Shown piece by piece: positions 44,730 through 56,081 of a stretch of 64,000 bases of DNA (the first letter of the stretch is position 1; each line of letters begins with the position of its first letter). The notes under the pieces are model-generated. The model saw nothing but the letters and a program-made list of their open reading frames with translations. It did no database searches and had not been told where the DNA came from. Location: NCBI GenBank assembly GCA_030522415.1, contig CM060131.1, positions 1,250,501 through 1,314,500 of the forward strand, in the 5' to 3' direction. This stretch comes from Channallabes apus (taxonomy: Eukaryota; Chordata; Actinopteri; Siluriformes; Clariidae). Position numbers and translations under genes: made by a program.

Positions 44730-46080
44730 GTAAAAATATATGCACACCCCTCTTTTAATTCTGTGTTCACTTCTGATCATAGTGGGTCTTAGCATTAGGC
44801 AAATAAAATCTCAGATGAAAAACAAAATATAATTTTTTTTTACTGTGCCATTATTTATTTAACAGAAATGGACCCTAATTAAAAAAAAAAACATGTGGGC
44901 AATACTAATTACTCTTTCCTGCTTCCACAGGATTTGAGAAGGTAAGTTGTGGTCAGGTGCTGCTAATCATCAATGCTTTATTAACTGATCAGCAGATATA
45001 AAGTCCTCTATAAAAGTTTGGCAGTTTGTTGTTTTGTTAAAGACATAAGCAATGTACTTAGAGAAGCAATTGTTGCAGCACATCAATCTGGAAAGGGTTA
45101 TAAAGCAATTCCCAAACAATCTGGAGTACAACGTTCAACAGTAAGAAAGATAATTCACAAGTGGAAAGCATTCAGGACAGTTGCCAATCTTTCCAGGAGT
45201 GGACAACCCAGCACATTCACCCTAGGGTCATGCAATGCTCAGAGAAATAGAAAAAGACCCAAGAGCTACATCTCAGATACTACAGGGCTCATTAAAATTT
45301 TTTAAATGTTAAAGAGTTCATGACAGCACAATTAGAAGAAAACAGAAAAGTATAGTTTGTTTGGAAGGGTTGCCAGGAGAAAGCCTTGTCTAAAAAGAAC
45401 ATGGAAGAACGATTGAGATTCGCAATACTCGTCTGAATAAGCCACAAGGTTTTTAGAACTGTCCTATGACACACGAGACCAAAGTTAAGTGTCTGCCCAC
45501 TGCCATGTTTGGCAAAAACCAAACATAATTTAAGCAGAAATACTTCATACCATCTGTCAAGCAAGGTAAAGGGGTGGTGATTTAGGTTTATTTTGCAGCC
45601 ACTGGACTTAGGAACCATGCAGTCATTGAGTTGACCATGAACTCCTCTATACACCAGAGTATTCTAGGGGAAAATGAGAGGCCATTTGTCCAACAGCTAA
45701 AACTTGTTTGTAAGTGGGTCATGCAACCGAACAACTGTCAGAAAAACAGTATTAAATCTACATCAGAATGGCTGGGGGAAAAAAAGGTTTTGCATTGGCC
45801 TAGTCAAAGTTTAGACCTCAACCCATAGAAATACTGTGGTGGGGCCTTAAGAGAGCTGAGCATAAACAAATGCCCAAAACTCTTAATGAACTGAAGCAAT
45901 GTTATAAAGAATGTGTAAGAAAATGATGTGAATGTAAAGGAAATTATGTGAGAGATATGTAGGAGACCATTACTTCAAGTTATTGCTGCTAAAGGTTGTA
46001 TTTGCCAAATAGTGAAATCCGCTATGATCAGATAATTTTTTGTTGCACAAAAACATAGGATTAAAAGAGGTGTAATACTA
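44730..46080 (+). mobile_element. Decayed Tc1-like element in intron 2
   Basis: Terminal sequence 'cacacccctcttttaattct' at the left corresponds to 'ggattaaaagaggtgtaat' at the right. Subterminal 'ctgatcatagtggg' and 'gctatgatcagata' are also inverted. A transposase relic lies between. A separate solo piece of this family is at 50470-50668. Confidence 0.75.
45018..45990 (+). pseudogene. Tc1-like transposase, many stops
   Basis: Recognisable parts are AIVAAHQSGKGYKAIPKQSG, RSTVRKIIHKWKAFRTVANL and SRSGQPSTFT (DNA-binding domain with a degraded GRP motif), then STSEWLGEKKVLHWPSQSLD followed by LNP and, near the end, VIAAKGC. The last catalytic glutamate is lost to a stop after LNP, and the first acidic region is unreadable. 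It is sense-oriented within the ppp1r15b intron. Confidence 0.85.
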
Positions 46081-46097
46081 ACTTTTACACCTTACTT

Positions 46098-46125
46098 TGT
46101 GTGTGTGTGTGTGTGTGTGTGTGTG
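46098..46125. repeat. (GT)n microsatellite near the exon 3 acceptor
   Basis: About 14 GT units lie 55 bases upstream of the exon 3 acceptor. Confidence 0.9.
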
Positions 46126-46179
46126 ATCAAATGCTGTTGACATATATTATGTCATATATATCATATATATCTCTTTCAG

Positions 46180-46392
46180 GTGAAATTCTCTCCAGTTGTA
46201 CAAATTCACAAGATGCGAGCCTGGTCGTTTGCCCTTCAAGCGTGCCGTAAGGGCCCATGGGAGGAGCATGCACGGGATAGGGACCGTTTCCAGAGGAGAA
46301 TTTTGGAAACAGAGCAAGCCATTGGATATTGTTTCATGCAATCACACAGAAATAAGTTTTTGATTTATCACCAAAACACACTACTTAAATAA
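46180..46392 (+). CDS. ppp1r15b: ppp1r15b-like, last exon: PP1/eIF2alpha-phosphatase core
   Basis: The acceptor CTCTTTCAG|GTG starts the exon in phase 0 and the frame ends at TAA 46390-46392. The peptide begins VKFSPVVQIHKMRAWSFALQ and continues ACRKGPWEEHARDRDRFQRR and ILETEQAIGYC, the conserved C-terminal core of PPP1R15 proteins. With the last residue of the previous exon it forms RVKF, the RVxF motif that docks PP1 (residues 405-408). The KGPWEE/ARDRxRF helix is the part known to place eIF2alpha and actin against PP1. The mixed similarity to PPP1R15A in HKMRAW leaves a small chance that this is the A paralogue. Confidence 0.88.
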   Translation: MKFSPVVQIHKMRAWSFALQACRKGPWEEHARDRDRFQRRILETEQAIGYCFMQSHRNKFLIYHQNTLLK

Positions 46393-46675
46393 GCATATTC
46401 CAGCAAGACTTTATTATCATGGCCGGTTTTCTTAAAAAGTCTGTTGCTATGCAGACATTTTCAGGCTCTAGTCTGTTAACACACCTAAATGTTTTCTTTA
46501 CAGTGCCTTGTTGACTAGTAATGAAAATGTCATTGTGACAGCTGTTTTACCATATGTGTGGGCTGGTGTCAATGATGAATGCCATTGCCTATGTGGGCGA
46601 TCTATATACAGTACAAAATGCATCAGTTTCTACTTTATATATATATATATGAATTAAAAAAAAGGTTCCTCAAAA

Positions 46676-46727
<52 letters not shown>

Positions 46728-46804
46728 CGGAACCTTGCTTTAATTGTCTATTCAAATGTTTTTTTGTTTTTATCAGAGTTTTGTACAGTAACTATGTAAG
46801 AAGA

Positions 46805-46835
<31 letters not shown>

Positions 46836-47165
46836 GGGTTAAAAACAATGCATGATGAAACTAACTCCCCTGAGAAGAAATCAATTAGTGTCTCCCCTTG
46901 ACACCAGTCGATGCACAAACTGCATAGTGCAAGAAGGAGCAATGATGTAGGCAATTTTCTAAATACCTAATTAAAGCAGGTCTTTTTTTTTTTTTATTTG
47001 TGCAAAAAAATGTAAGTTCTCACCACTGCACACAATGTTATTAGTAAGTAAGCTTTTGGGTATGCCTGGCTATAAAAAAAAGTCTGTCTTTATTGGTTAA
47101 TTGTAACTGTGTGCGCTTGTACTACTGAGTCTCTCTCCATGACTACTTATGCTATAGTGTATCTG
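46393..47165. other. Probable 3' UTR and flank; (TA)n at 46684-46724
   Basis: No further frame is seen. A short inverted pair (AAGGTTCC at 46664 and GGAACCTT at 46729) brackets the A-rich and (TA)n runs. A (GT)n run lies at 46806-46826. No clear poly(A) signal close to the stop was identified. Confidence 0.45.
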
Positions 47166-47196
47166 GTTGCCCGGTAACAGAGTGAGCTGTGATTGG
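47166..47196 (+). promoter_or_regulatory. RFX X-box followed by inverted CCAAT box
   Basis: GTTGCCCGGTAAC (47166-47178) is a full match to the palindromic X-box GTNRCC-N-RGYAAC bound by RFX factors. ATTGG (47192-47196) is an inverted CCAAT box. Both lie within 95 bases upstream of a strong ATG. X-boxes at this distance are common in promoters of ciliary genes, but which gene this would be is unknown. Confidence 0.5.
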
Positions 47197-47258
47197 TGGC
47201 TCTGAAAGTGTTACAGGAGATTGCAGCAGGAACAGTGCATTGTGGGAGGGTAGCCACC

Positions 47259-47360
47259 ATGGCAGAGAGTGGTGAAGCTAAGAAGGTGGGAGTGCATGGG
47301 ACTGGATCTCTGGAGTCTCAATTACTCTGTTCAGTCCGTATGATGCAATCAGCCACCTCT
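47259..47360 (+). CDS. Candidate first coding exon of an unidentified gene
   Basis: An ATG in the context GCCACCATGG opens 34 codons (MAESGEAKKVGVHGTGSLES, then QLLCSVRMMQSATS) and meets a consensus donor TCT|GTGAGT at 47360/47361 in phase 0. The frame would otherwise stop two codons later. Upstream are 'gcattgtgggagggtag', an X-box and a CCAAT box. I do not recognise the protein and found no matching downstream exon in the window, so the gene, if real, continues past 64000 or its other exons are short. An alternative donor is AAG|GTGGGA at 47285. Confidence 0.4.
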
Positions 47361-50084
47361 GTGAGTTAAATATGAAAGATAGGGAAAACTCAGAGTCCCA
47401 CAGGGTCCCTTTCCACTTTATTTTGGTGAAATAGCGAACACACTGTATGTTGCAATCAAGCTCAAATTCATAAACAATGCTAAGTTTGTTGTCCTTATCA
47501 TTTTAATTGTCATTTTTGTAAAACAGTTTAAATATCAGATAAAATATTCAACATAGTATTTATTAAGGTTCGTAGCTTAGGTTATTTTTCTCTAATTGAA
47601 AGCAAGTCCTGAAGATACTGTGTTACACATGGAAGGGTCATTATGAGATGAAAATCAATGAAATCCCTCAAAAGATATGCTCGTGATCCACCCTGACTAC
47701 ACAGGAAATAAAAGAATATGTGGTTAGTTTAGAAGAAAATATTTAATATAGTTTACAATCAGATATTTAGTTTCTAAATAGTTGAATGAGGTTTCAATGT
47801 GAATTCATTGTGTATACTGTACTAAATATCATTTATGTAACCTATTTTGAATGTTGCCCATGTTATGTTGCCATTTTACAGACCTAGTGTTCTGGGTCTG
47901 ACACTGTGCTTGGGTGAACTTTATAGGGCTTGATTTTATTGAAAAAGAAATGCTGGCCATACCAAACTAATATTGTTAAAGGCAACTTCATTCATTTCCA
48001 TGGATCGAATTTACACATTTAAGTAACTAAATAAATTTAAGGAACTTTTTTGAAGCTTACAATTAAAAAGCTATAGACAGCAAATGAAAAGAGCTTTGAG
48101 CACCATTCATGGGCCCTAGGAGCACTCTCCTCTTTTTAATATTAAATTGTTCCAGTGAAAATTTTTATCATGGGTTAAGTGTGTTCACACGATGGAAAGA
48201 TGTGGCATAACGTGTGTTTGGGGGTTTACCTTAAGCAGCATTTCCTCACCATTTCTGGATTATTACATCCGCATATGTTTTATTTCATATTTTCATATGG
48301 CAGTTTTTTAATCTGCAATATTTGCAAAGATCATCATCAAGGGATCTCTTGTGCTCTTCCTGCTGCATCTGAAATCTGCATTTTCTAGCCATAGAGAGTG
48401 GATAGCCACCATATAATTTTTTCTCAGACAGGAGATGTTCCTACCAACTACCTGAGAGTGCTGTAAGTTGCACATATGGGTGCCATACGACCACCTAAAG
48501 AAAGAAATCTTTTGTAAGACGGACTTACAGTATGTAGGCTGTAGGAAGGGCCTAGGGCAACCTTAAGGTGAATGTAATAACTCTACGGCCACCATGCAAT
48601 AGAAAAGTAAACCTTTTTACTCAAGAATACCTTAAATTGTTTTAAAGAATTGATTTAAAGGAGGCTATAGAAAACCATGATCCCATCATAAATGTCTGAA
48701 TTCGTAGGAACAGATTTCATAAGAAGATTTGTGACCGATTTGTGCATAACTATCAGATGGTAAATTAGTTACAATTAATAAGACATTAAGATACACTCAA
48801 CTTTAGAATTGCTGTATAACAAAGTTACAAAATAAAAATTTTTTAAAAAATGCACAAAATGCAGCATTAATAAGCATTAGTTAACCTATGTGTTATGGCC
48901 AGAGTAATCCAAAATCAGAACTTTTATACTAATATAAATTATTGACATGCTTAGTGCTCTAAAAGATCACTAACAGCTAGTTGTCCTTCGGCTCTTATGA
49001 AGATTAATGTCATCATGAAAACCGGACTGTCTAGAGGAGAGAGTCTGCTTTTTTGGTTTTGGTGACAGGTCAGTGCGAAATTTTAAGTTGATTCCAGCAT
49101 AGAACAATCCCCAGTATCCTTGCAGAAGTTGAGCCGTTTTGTTATTTTCAGATATTCCAGGATTTTGTAATAACGGAAGATTAGGAAGGGGTATAGGTCA
49201 TCTGTACGTCAACACCTCTAAAACCCTCTTTAAAGTCAATTTAAGTGTGTGATGCTCTCTGTTACAATTGTCATAATTTCTTTCATTCCTTGAAAATTGC
49301 CACTGGATAATGCTGCTAACCCCATCTCTGAGGAAACTCCAAAGTAAACAGTTTTAGTGGGTCTACACCTCATTTCCACTAATGGAGGCCTGCAGGAGGA
49401 ACGTCTTGCTTTATAATTTTTTAAGAACAACATGGCGCTCTAAGCGTGTGCACACACACACAATGGTGAAAAGAAATGGTGATTGATTTTTGGAAATAAC
49501 CCACCTCCCCATCAGACCCTTGAAATCAACAGCCACAAAGTTCGTCAAGAACCAGTTCTCAAATGAGAAATAAATAATAACCTTAATCAGGAAGGCTTAT
49601 CATCAATAAGTATGTTTTACCTCAGGGTCCTCCAGACCACATTACAAGTTATATAGAAAACAGAAAGGCTGCCTGCCCAGCAACAGCTGTCAATTCAGAA
49701 TTTGATCAGCTATAACATGACAGGTGGCATGATTAACATAAGTTATCTTACTACAATAGAACCTCTCTAAGGGTAGAATATATTAGGTAGTAAAGCAACT
49801 TTCACTTCTCAAACCTGTTTTGTGTTTAAGCAGGAAAAATGTAAGTTTAAGGAACTAAAGTTACAGTATGGCTTAGATAACAACGGATCTTGTATGTTTG
49901 TTCCTGGGATGCAGAGGATGAGAGAGAGAGAGATTTTGTATTTATAACTTAATGAAATTTAATTAAAATTATTTAAATTGTGGACAAAAAAAGTTAGAAC
50001 TGAACTAACACTGCATCATTTAGAAACAAGTCGCAATTAAATGTAAACTTTTATATGTATATCAAAATTAGCAAATGAGGCAGC
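47361..50084. other. No gene seen
   Basis: Mostly AT-rich, of unknown type. A minus-strand frame at 49236-49433 and a plus-strand frame at 48179-48388 have no recognisable similarity. Confidence 0.45.
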
Positions 50085-50286
50085 ACATTGTTGTAGTGGT
50101 TAGTGTTGTGTGGCCTCGCACCTTCAGGGCTGAGGATTGGATTCCTGCATCAGGTCCCTGTTTGTGGAGTTAGCTTTTTTCTCCCATGGCTTGGTGGGTT
50201 TCCTTCGGGTACACTGGTTTCCTCCAAGAGTTCAAAGACAGGCAGATTAGGTTAATTGGCATTCCTAAAAGTTGCCCGTAGTGTGT

Positions 50287-50317
<31 letters not shown>

Positions 50318-50425
50318 GGGGTTGGGGTGTGCAGGCCTGGTGTTGGATTGGCACCCTGTCCAGGGTGTACCCAACCTCATGCACAAAGACCTGGGACAGG
50401 CTCCAGAAGATGTTGAATTGATGAA
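50085..50425 (+). repeat. Common fish dispersed repeat
   Basis: It starts 'ggcagcacattgttgtagtg', includes 'gttggattggcaccctgtcc' and 'agggtgtacccaacctc', and ends near 'ctgggacaggctccagaag'. The 3' part matches 21053-21215. A GT/G run (50281-50321) lies in its middle. Confidence 0.7.
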
Positions 50426-50469
50426 TGATTGAATTTAGCAAATGGACAAAGCGGTTTTACAGAAAAATA

Positions 50470-50668
50470 TAAATAGTCATATTCAGAAGTTAGTATCCTC
50501 TTCTTTAAATTGTAAATGTTTTTGTGTAAAAATACAAGAAAAATTATCTGATCATAGTGGATCTTGGGATTAAGCAAATACAACCTCAGACGAATAACAA
50601 CATGTAACTTTTTTCACCATGGCATTATTTATTTAACAAAAATAAAACCAAAAAGAAAAAACATGTGA
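50470..50668. mobile_element. Solo end of the intron 2 Tc1 family
   Basis: 'ctgatcatagtggatcttgg' and 'ggcattatttatttaacaaa' match 44775-44880. It is inverted-end material with no transposase. Confidence 0.65.
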
Positions 50669-50669
50669 G

Positions 50670-51010
50670 CAGTGAAACCTTGGATTGCGAATAACTTTTG
50701 TAATAAATTTTAACTTGATAAATGAGCGAGGTCTTGAAATACGAGTAGTACACATACTGTATGTCACAACTGAGCCAATGGTTCTCTTTTGTGCTGTTGG
50801 TTTATGGGTAATCCTCTCTCTCACATTCTCAGTCTCAGTGTGTATGCATCATTTGTATACTCAACAGCGTGTGTACTGTTTACTATAAACATTGCAACAT
50901 AGTGTGTGTGCGCGCGTGTAAAGAATTCTTTTAAATTTTCTGTCTATGTAAGTTCTTTGGTAACTGTACTGCAACAACTGCCTGTGAAGATAAGGGTTAA
51001 AAAGGCTGTG
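50670..51010 (+). mobile_element. Dispersed repeat, CAGTGRAACCTYGG family, copy 3
   Basis: It begins CAGTGAAACCTTGGATTGCG and keeps 'cacaactgagccaatgg' and 'gggtaatcctctc', but has lost the 'gcatgcgcttcttg' part. It is more diverged than copies 2 and 4. Confidence 0.65.
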
Positions 51011-51319
51011 GCAGTGCAGGAGATGAATCTGTTTAACGACAACCCAGATAGCACACCACTGAAGAGCCAATGTTGGGCCAACGGCAGTTTATATGTTTAG
51101 CCAATGTTTGCATCAGTTGTTGGCCCATCGTTCACCTATTGGTGGCCAAAAAAGGTTGGCAAGTTTGGGCCAACCTTGTTATAACAAATGAACCAATGGT
51201 TGGTTCAGTAGATATCACAAGGTTGGCCCAACGTTGGTTCAGTAGATAATGGCAAGGCTGGAAATTGGAAATTAAATTAGACTCTTTGCATCATTTCATC
51301 AGAAAATATATGTAACCAT

Positions 51320-52085
51320 TAGGGCTGCACGATATTAGGAAAATATGAGATATGCGATATTGTTGTTGAATACTGCGATAACGATATTTCTTGCGATATA
51401 ACATTTCCCTAGAGAAATGCATTTTTTTATTATTATTATTGCCTTTTTTGTTTATTATTTATTTATATGTAATGATGATACTAAAATAAACAGGTAATAG
51501 ATATTCGTCTGATGTAATTAAATCTAATTCAGGCTAAAAAGAAACTATATGTCAAGGAAGTTGCAAATATTTAGACTTCAAAACACTATGAATGACTTAA
51601 ACCCCTCAGCAGATATTCTGACTTCTGGTTTGCTGTTACTATAAACCTGCCAACACAATATGAATTACTTTCAAACATTACTGTTTATTTACATGTAACC
51701 GTGTAACACTCATCAATAGTGTCTTACAACAAGAGCATCTTTTAAACTAAATATTCTCTTTGGCTTGCCTGTTTTTTTTTTGGGGGGGGGGTTTGGGTTT
51801 ACCGTCTATAAAGGGCTAACGGCTAATCGCGGCTAACGGCTAATCGCGGCTAACGGCTAATCGTTAAGTCTTCTGATCATCCGGGGTTAGTTCGCGACTT
51901 AATGAAGTATAAAGATATAAATAATATATATATATATAGTACGGGCCCATCTGATTGGTCAAATTTGGACACACAAAACACAAATGCTTGGCAAATAAAG
52001 TATTTATCGCAACTCCTTGCGATATGGTTATCGCGCATGCCATTATCGCGATAACGATATTTTTTCAATATATCGTGCAGCCCTA
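51320..52085. mobile_element. hAT-type MITE, TIR TAGGGCTGCACGATA, exact TSD
   Basis: The ends are TAGGGCTGCACGATATTAGG and ATATCGTGCAGCCCTA. GTAACCAT occurs exactly at 51312-51319 and 52086-52093. It is the same family as 4059-5095 and shows a threefold 'ggctaacggctaatcgc' tandem at about 51817-51863. Confidence 0.93.
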
Positions 52086-52451
52086 GTAACCATTATAATG
52101 ATAAACTACAAAATAAACACCTACTACGACCACTTTTTTTTTTCTCAGCAAGGTGGATGAAAAGAAATGCAGACAAAGTACAGATTGCCTCAGAATGTCT
52201 TTTATATCAGGTGGCTCTGCATCTTCCTCATCATCATTCATCTAATTTCACCACCAGCTTGGTCACTGCAGCTCAGCTGTTCTTTATCATCATTTTCTCC
52301 AGATGAAACAAAGTAAACAGCGCAATTCAAACAGTAAATAACCTAAAGAAATTATCAAAAATGTTTAACATGCCGACTACCTTAGTACATATATTTGATA
52401 ACAGCATGAACATACGAAAATGCAGTGCCATAAATCAAAGCAATATATACT

Positions 52452-52640
52452 CAGAGGTGGGTGGTAACGAGTTGCATATATTCCGTTACATTTACTTCTA
52501 TGAGTAGTTTTACTGCACCATACTTTTTACTTTTACTTGAGTACATTTGTGAAGAAGAAACGTTACTCTTACTCCGCTACATTCGGCTACGACTCGTTAC
52601 ATTTCTAACCATTTATTTTATACAGTACATTAGATATTGT
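52452..52640. mobile_element. hAT-like repeat fragment
   Basis: 'agaggtgggtggtaacgagt', 'ttacttttacttgagtac' and 'ttactcttactccgctac' are typical of the terminal region of a widespread fish repeat that I associate with hAT elements. Only one end is visible. Confidence 0.5.
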
Positions 52641-54030
52641 TTATTTTTGCCAGAGAAATGCAGCCGGTGGATCTATCATGTGACTGTGTTTCCACCATCA
52701 GACGTAGCAACAATAATCACATGACTCCGTTTGACCGATCAGCAGCAATAACAGTAACCACATGCAGTCATAGCTTCAGCCGTGGTAGACAGTGAAGGAA
52801 ACATGTCATGGTTAGTCTGCTAGCTGTTTTATTTAATGTAGCAATGTTAAAATATATTAGTTTCTTAAATTTGTTCTGCTGAACACAGTTTATGTTTATG
52901 TAGAAGATCTCTTGTACATCGCTTGTTCTAAAGTTATTTTCTATCTGCTGAGCCATTTGGAGGGCTGAATATTGAATATAGAATATATCTTATACTGGAA
53001 ATAGTTTACAATGTTCAAACATACACATGTTACCTACAGTAGGTATTTGTTTAAAAAGCTTTATGTTGTGAAAAAAGTCAGATTATGGTATTTGTTTTGC
53101 TTGTTCCTTAATTTGCTATTTTGTAAAGATATTTTTTTAATTTTTATTATTTTTTAAATTAATTTTATTATTTGGAAATGTCGGAATTTGTACATTTATT
53201 GTATAATTTTGTCTGGCTGCTTACATAAATAAAAAAAAACGGACATTACGATGAAGCAGTTACTCAGTACTTAAATAGTTCTGGCACTTACTATGGCAAC
53301 AATGCCTATGGTTCTAACCTCGCTATGGCTCCGTATGCTACTGTATTCACTGGCAACATTAGCGATTAGCCCAGCATAATAGTGCATAGCTAAACATCTT
53401 TTTCACCACATTACAGCAAAACTACTAACTGCATGCTTTTCATGTTACCACCACAGATTCTCAACTCTCTTATATTTTACTCAAGGGTATTTACATCTCA
53501 TTTGGAAGAATATTAACCCACCTGTAGTTTGGACCAAAAACCTTGGCTTGTGTTTGCAGTCACAGAAATTAATACATTATCACCATTGTTTAGCTGTTAT
53601 GAATCTATTTAGATATAATTTATGATAATGAGACATACTTCCAGTAATATTGTTAAAAGTATGCAAAATGTTTGTCTTTAACACAAGCTAGTGTGCATGA
53701 GCAATAATAGGCAAGTTGTTGTTTCTCTGTCTTGTTCTCTCAATTCATTGCATTTTCTTACAAATTATTTAGTCATCATGGATCACTAAATATTCATTGT
53801 TCTGTAGGCAATATTTAGGAAAAAGAGGAAGCAAGCCTCAAAAAAGCTATTTCTGCCCTGACATGCACGCACACTCACAGCATTGGCCAGCCAGTAGAGC
53901 GAACGCAGAGAAGTGTCGCCACCTATCAGGGAAAATAGGGGAAACACAGGCGACATTGTTGGACCAATGTTGAGCCAACCGTGGTAAGCACTTAGTTAGA
54001 TATATAGTTCTTTCAGTGCTATTTTTGTAC
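52641..54030. other. No gene seen
   Basis: AT-rich interior of the 51046-54415 element, without coding similarity. Confidence 0.45.
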
Positions 54031-54034
54031 TAGA

Positions 54035-54210
54035 TTGGTAATCAAGCCTGCTGCACAAAGCCAAATATTTTCCCCCTGCCACTGTTGCCATCGCCGTGGC
54101 TTGCTCATCAGGTACAATCTTATCATTTTGATTCATACACATTCACATTTCACAAAACTTAAATCATTCTTTTGATTGTGTAAAGCTGCTTTGCGACAAT
54201 TACAATGTAG
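54035..54210 (+). mobile_element. LINE 3'-UTR-like fragment
   Basis: 'gccactgttgccatcgccg' and 'tcttttgattgtgtaaagc' match the sequence at 57655-57770 and resemble the 3' end of a common fish LINE. Confidence 0.6.
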
Positions 54211-54629
54211 GCAAAAAAATTAAGGCAACATAATTGAATTTCAAATTTCCAACCTTGCCATTATCTACTAAACTAGCATTGGGCCAACCTTGTGATTATC
54301 TACTGAACCAACATTGGGGCCAACAGACAAAATGGCATTGGCTCAACGTTAGCCCGACGTCAGAGCACTGTCAAAAGGTTACAAATGACGTTGGGCCAAC
54401 AAAGTAGTGCTATCTAGGAATGCATTGTCACATTTCCACATAATGCTCAAAAGGAGGCAAAAGCAAGTGTCATTAGAGAGGTTACTTAAAGATTCCATTT
54501 TGCCGACAGTGACTTGTTTTATTTTTACTTTATATTTTGTATTAATTATTTGTATATGAGCATTTTTGGGTTGTGGAACAAATCATGTGAGTTTTCATTA
54601 TTTCTTATGGGAACGTTTACTTTGATATA

Positions 54630-55640
54630 CAGCGGTGTTCAAAAGAATAGCAGTGTGTTGAAAAAAGTGAGTAAAGCTCCATATCCATATAATAACTTTT
54701 AATTTAAATCACATAAATGCTTTGGACACCCTGCACATTCTATTCTGATTTACCACATGAAGAAAAATGTGCTAAATGTATTATTAGTTTAATGTAAGTG
54801 AAGAAAAACAAATATTAGCCTGTTCAAAAAAATAGCAGTGTGGAGTACAATTGGAGAGTTAAATTATTCTGTTAAAAACAGGTGTCAAACAAGTTTCCCT
54901 TATTTAAGGATAAATGCAGAAAAGGTTGTCCTGTGCATTTCTCTCTGAAAATCAGAATAAAATGGGTTGTGCAGACATTGTTCAGAAGAACAGCGTACTT
55001 TAATTCAAAAGTTGATTAGAGATGGGAAAACATGAAAATAAAAGGCTGCTCTGCTAAAATGATGCCAAATAATTTTTAAGCTTTAAAATGGAGACCAAAA
55101 CCAGAAAGACGTGGAAGAAAACAGAAAACTACCATTCAAATGGATCGAAGAATAACAAAATGTTACCTGTTCTGTTATTAGAAGAAGGCTATGTGAAGTC
55201 AAGCTATCAGGAAGAAGCCCCCGCAAAAAGTCCCATTGTTGAAAAAAAGACATGTGCTGAAGAGGTTACAGTTTGCCAAGGAACACATTGGCCTAAAGAG
55301 AAATGGTGCAATATTTTGTGGACTGATGAAAGCAAGATTGTTCTTTTTGGGTCTAGAGGCCGCAGACAGTTTGTCAGGCGACCCCCAAACATTGAATTCA
55401 AGCCACAGTACACTGTGAAGACGGTGAAGCATGGAGGCACAAGCATCATGATATGGGGATGCTTCTCGTGCTATTGTAGTAGTTGGGCCTATTTATCACA
55501 TTTCAGGGATCATGGATCAATTTGGATACTTGTGTACATCAGAATACTTAATGAGGTCATGTTGCCTTATGCCGAAGAGGAAATGCCCTTGAAACAAGAC
55601 AACAAGACAACAACCCCAAACACACCTATGGAACGATATC
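54630..55640 (+). mobile_element. Tc1-like element, left half
   Basis: It starts TA|CAGCGGTGTTCAAAAGAATAG, with a second direct copy 'tgttcaaaaaaatagcagtg' at about 54821. The transposase frame follows and is broken off by other DNA near 55640. The expected right half is not on the far side. Instead an inverted copy of part of this same transposase occurs at 58520-58786. Confidence 0.85.
55088..55640 (+). pseudogene. Tc1-like transposase, truncated
   Basis: The readable parts are KEKWCNILWTDESKIVLFGS, RGRRQFVRRPPNIEFKPQYT and VKTVKHGGTSIMIWGCFSC (first catalytic D and the WGCF block). After a shift, other frames give LMPKRKCP and QQPQTHLW. The normal second aspartate region is damaged by a short deletion that is not present in the inverted copy (58520-58786, which keeps 'gggtgtttcaacaagac'). 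The frame after 55640 belongs to the inserted repeat. Confidence 0.85.
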
Positions 55641-56059
55641 CCGGACAATATTCAAAAGGAATTGCAAATTGCATTTGCAATTGCGTTTCCCATATGTGGA
55701 TGCACAAAGTGTGCCATAATTCAAATGCAATTGCAAACTTTGCATTTTCGCCTTCGCGAGCGCACACTGACTGGCAAATTTCAAATGAAAAAGCAAAGTC
55801 CATTTGCATTTGTATTTCCTATGTCTTACAAGTCATGAACCTGTCATATTTAAATAGCAAAATCAAATTACCACGTTTGCTTTTTCACTTTCTCTACGCA
55901 ATAGCTAATCCATTTGCAATTACATTTCCAACACGTTACACGGAAACCTGTCAATCAGCGTCAGGGGCGGGTCTATACTGTGGGGCGGGATTGTATGGGG
56001 AGTGACATCACTCGCAGTCGCCGACCAAGAGGGGGAAAATTGAGCGATGCAGGTGAACC
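55349..56059 (+). repeat. Left arm of a ~0.7-kb inverted duplication
   Basis: The arm holds about 290 bases of Tc1 transposase (from 'gggtctagaggccg') and about 420 bases of an element rich in 'attgcaaatgcaatttgc' words, ending near 'ggggaaaattgagc'. It is mirrored with high similarity at 58038-58786. Confidence 0.93.
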
Positions 56060-56081
56060 GCGGTAAAGTTGGCATAACAGG

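Larger units (their letters stand above)
43175..46179 (+). other. ppp1r15b intron 2
   Basis: It runs from GTAATA to TCTCTTTCAG, a clear donor-acceptor pair in phase 0. It contains a Tc1 end fragment (44249 onward) and a dead Tc1 copy (44730-46080). 43230-44248 shows no gene. Words such as 'gtcccatagcatgatgctg' near 43665 hint at another decayed Tc1-like sequence. Confidence 0.8.
51046..54415. mobile_element. 3.4-kb element with TIR AGATAGCAC and 'ttgggccaac' arms
   Basis: AGATAGCAC at 51046 is inverted as GTGCTATCT ending 54415. Both terminal regions are packed with direct and inverted copies of 'ttgggccaac' and 'ggttcagtagata' (51080-51260 and 54240-54405), and the inner phrases 'aaattggaaatt' and 'aatttcaaatttcc' also mirror. 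The interior holds a hAT MITE and other repeats and no transposase of its own. Confidence 0.65.

Noticed and set aside
49236..49433. 65-codon minus-strand frame
   Set aside because: Open and of moderate composition, but without recognisable similarity, splice context or neighbours.
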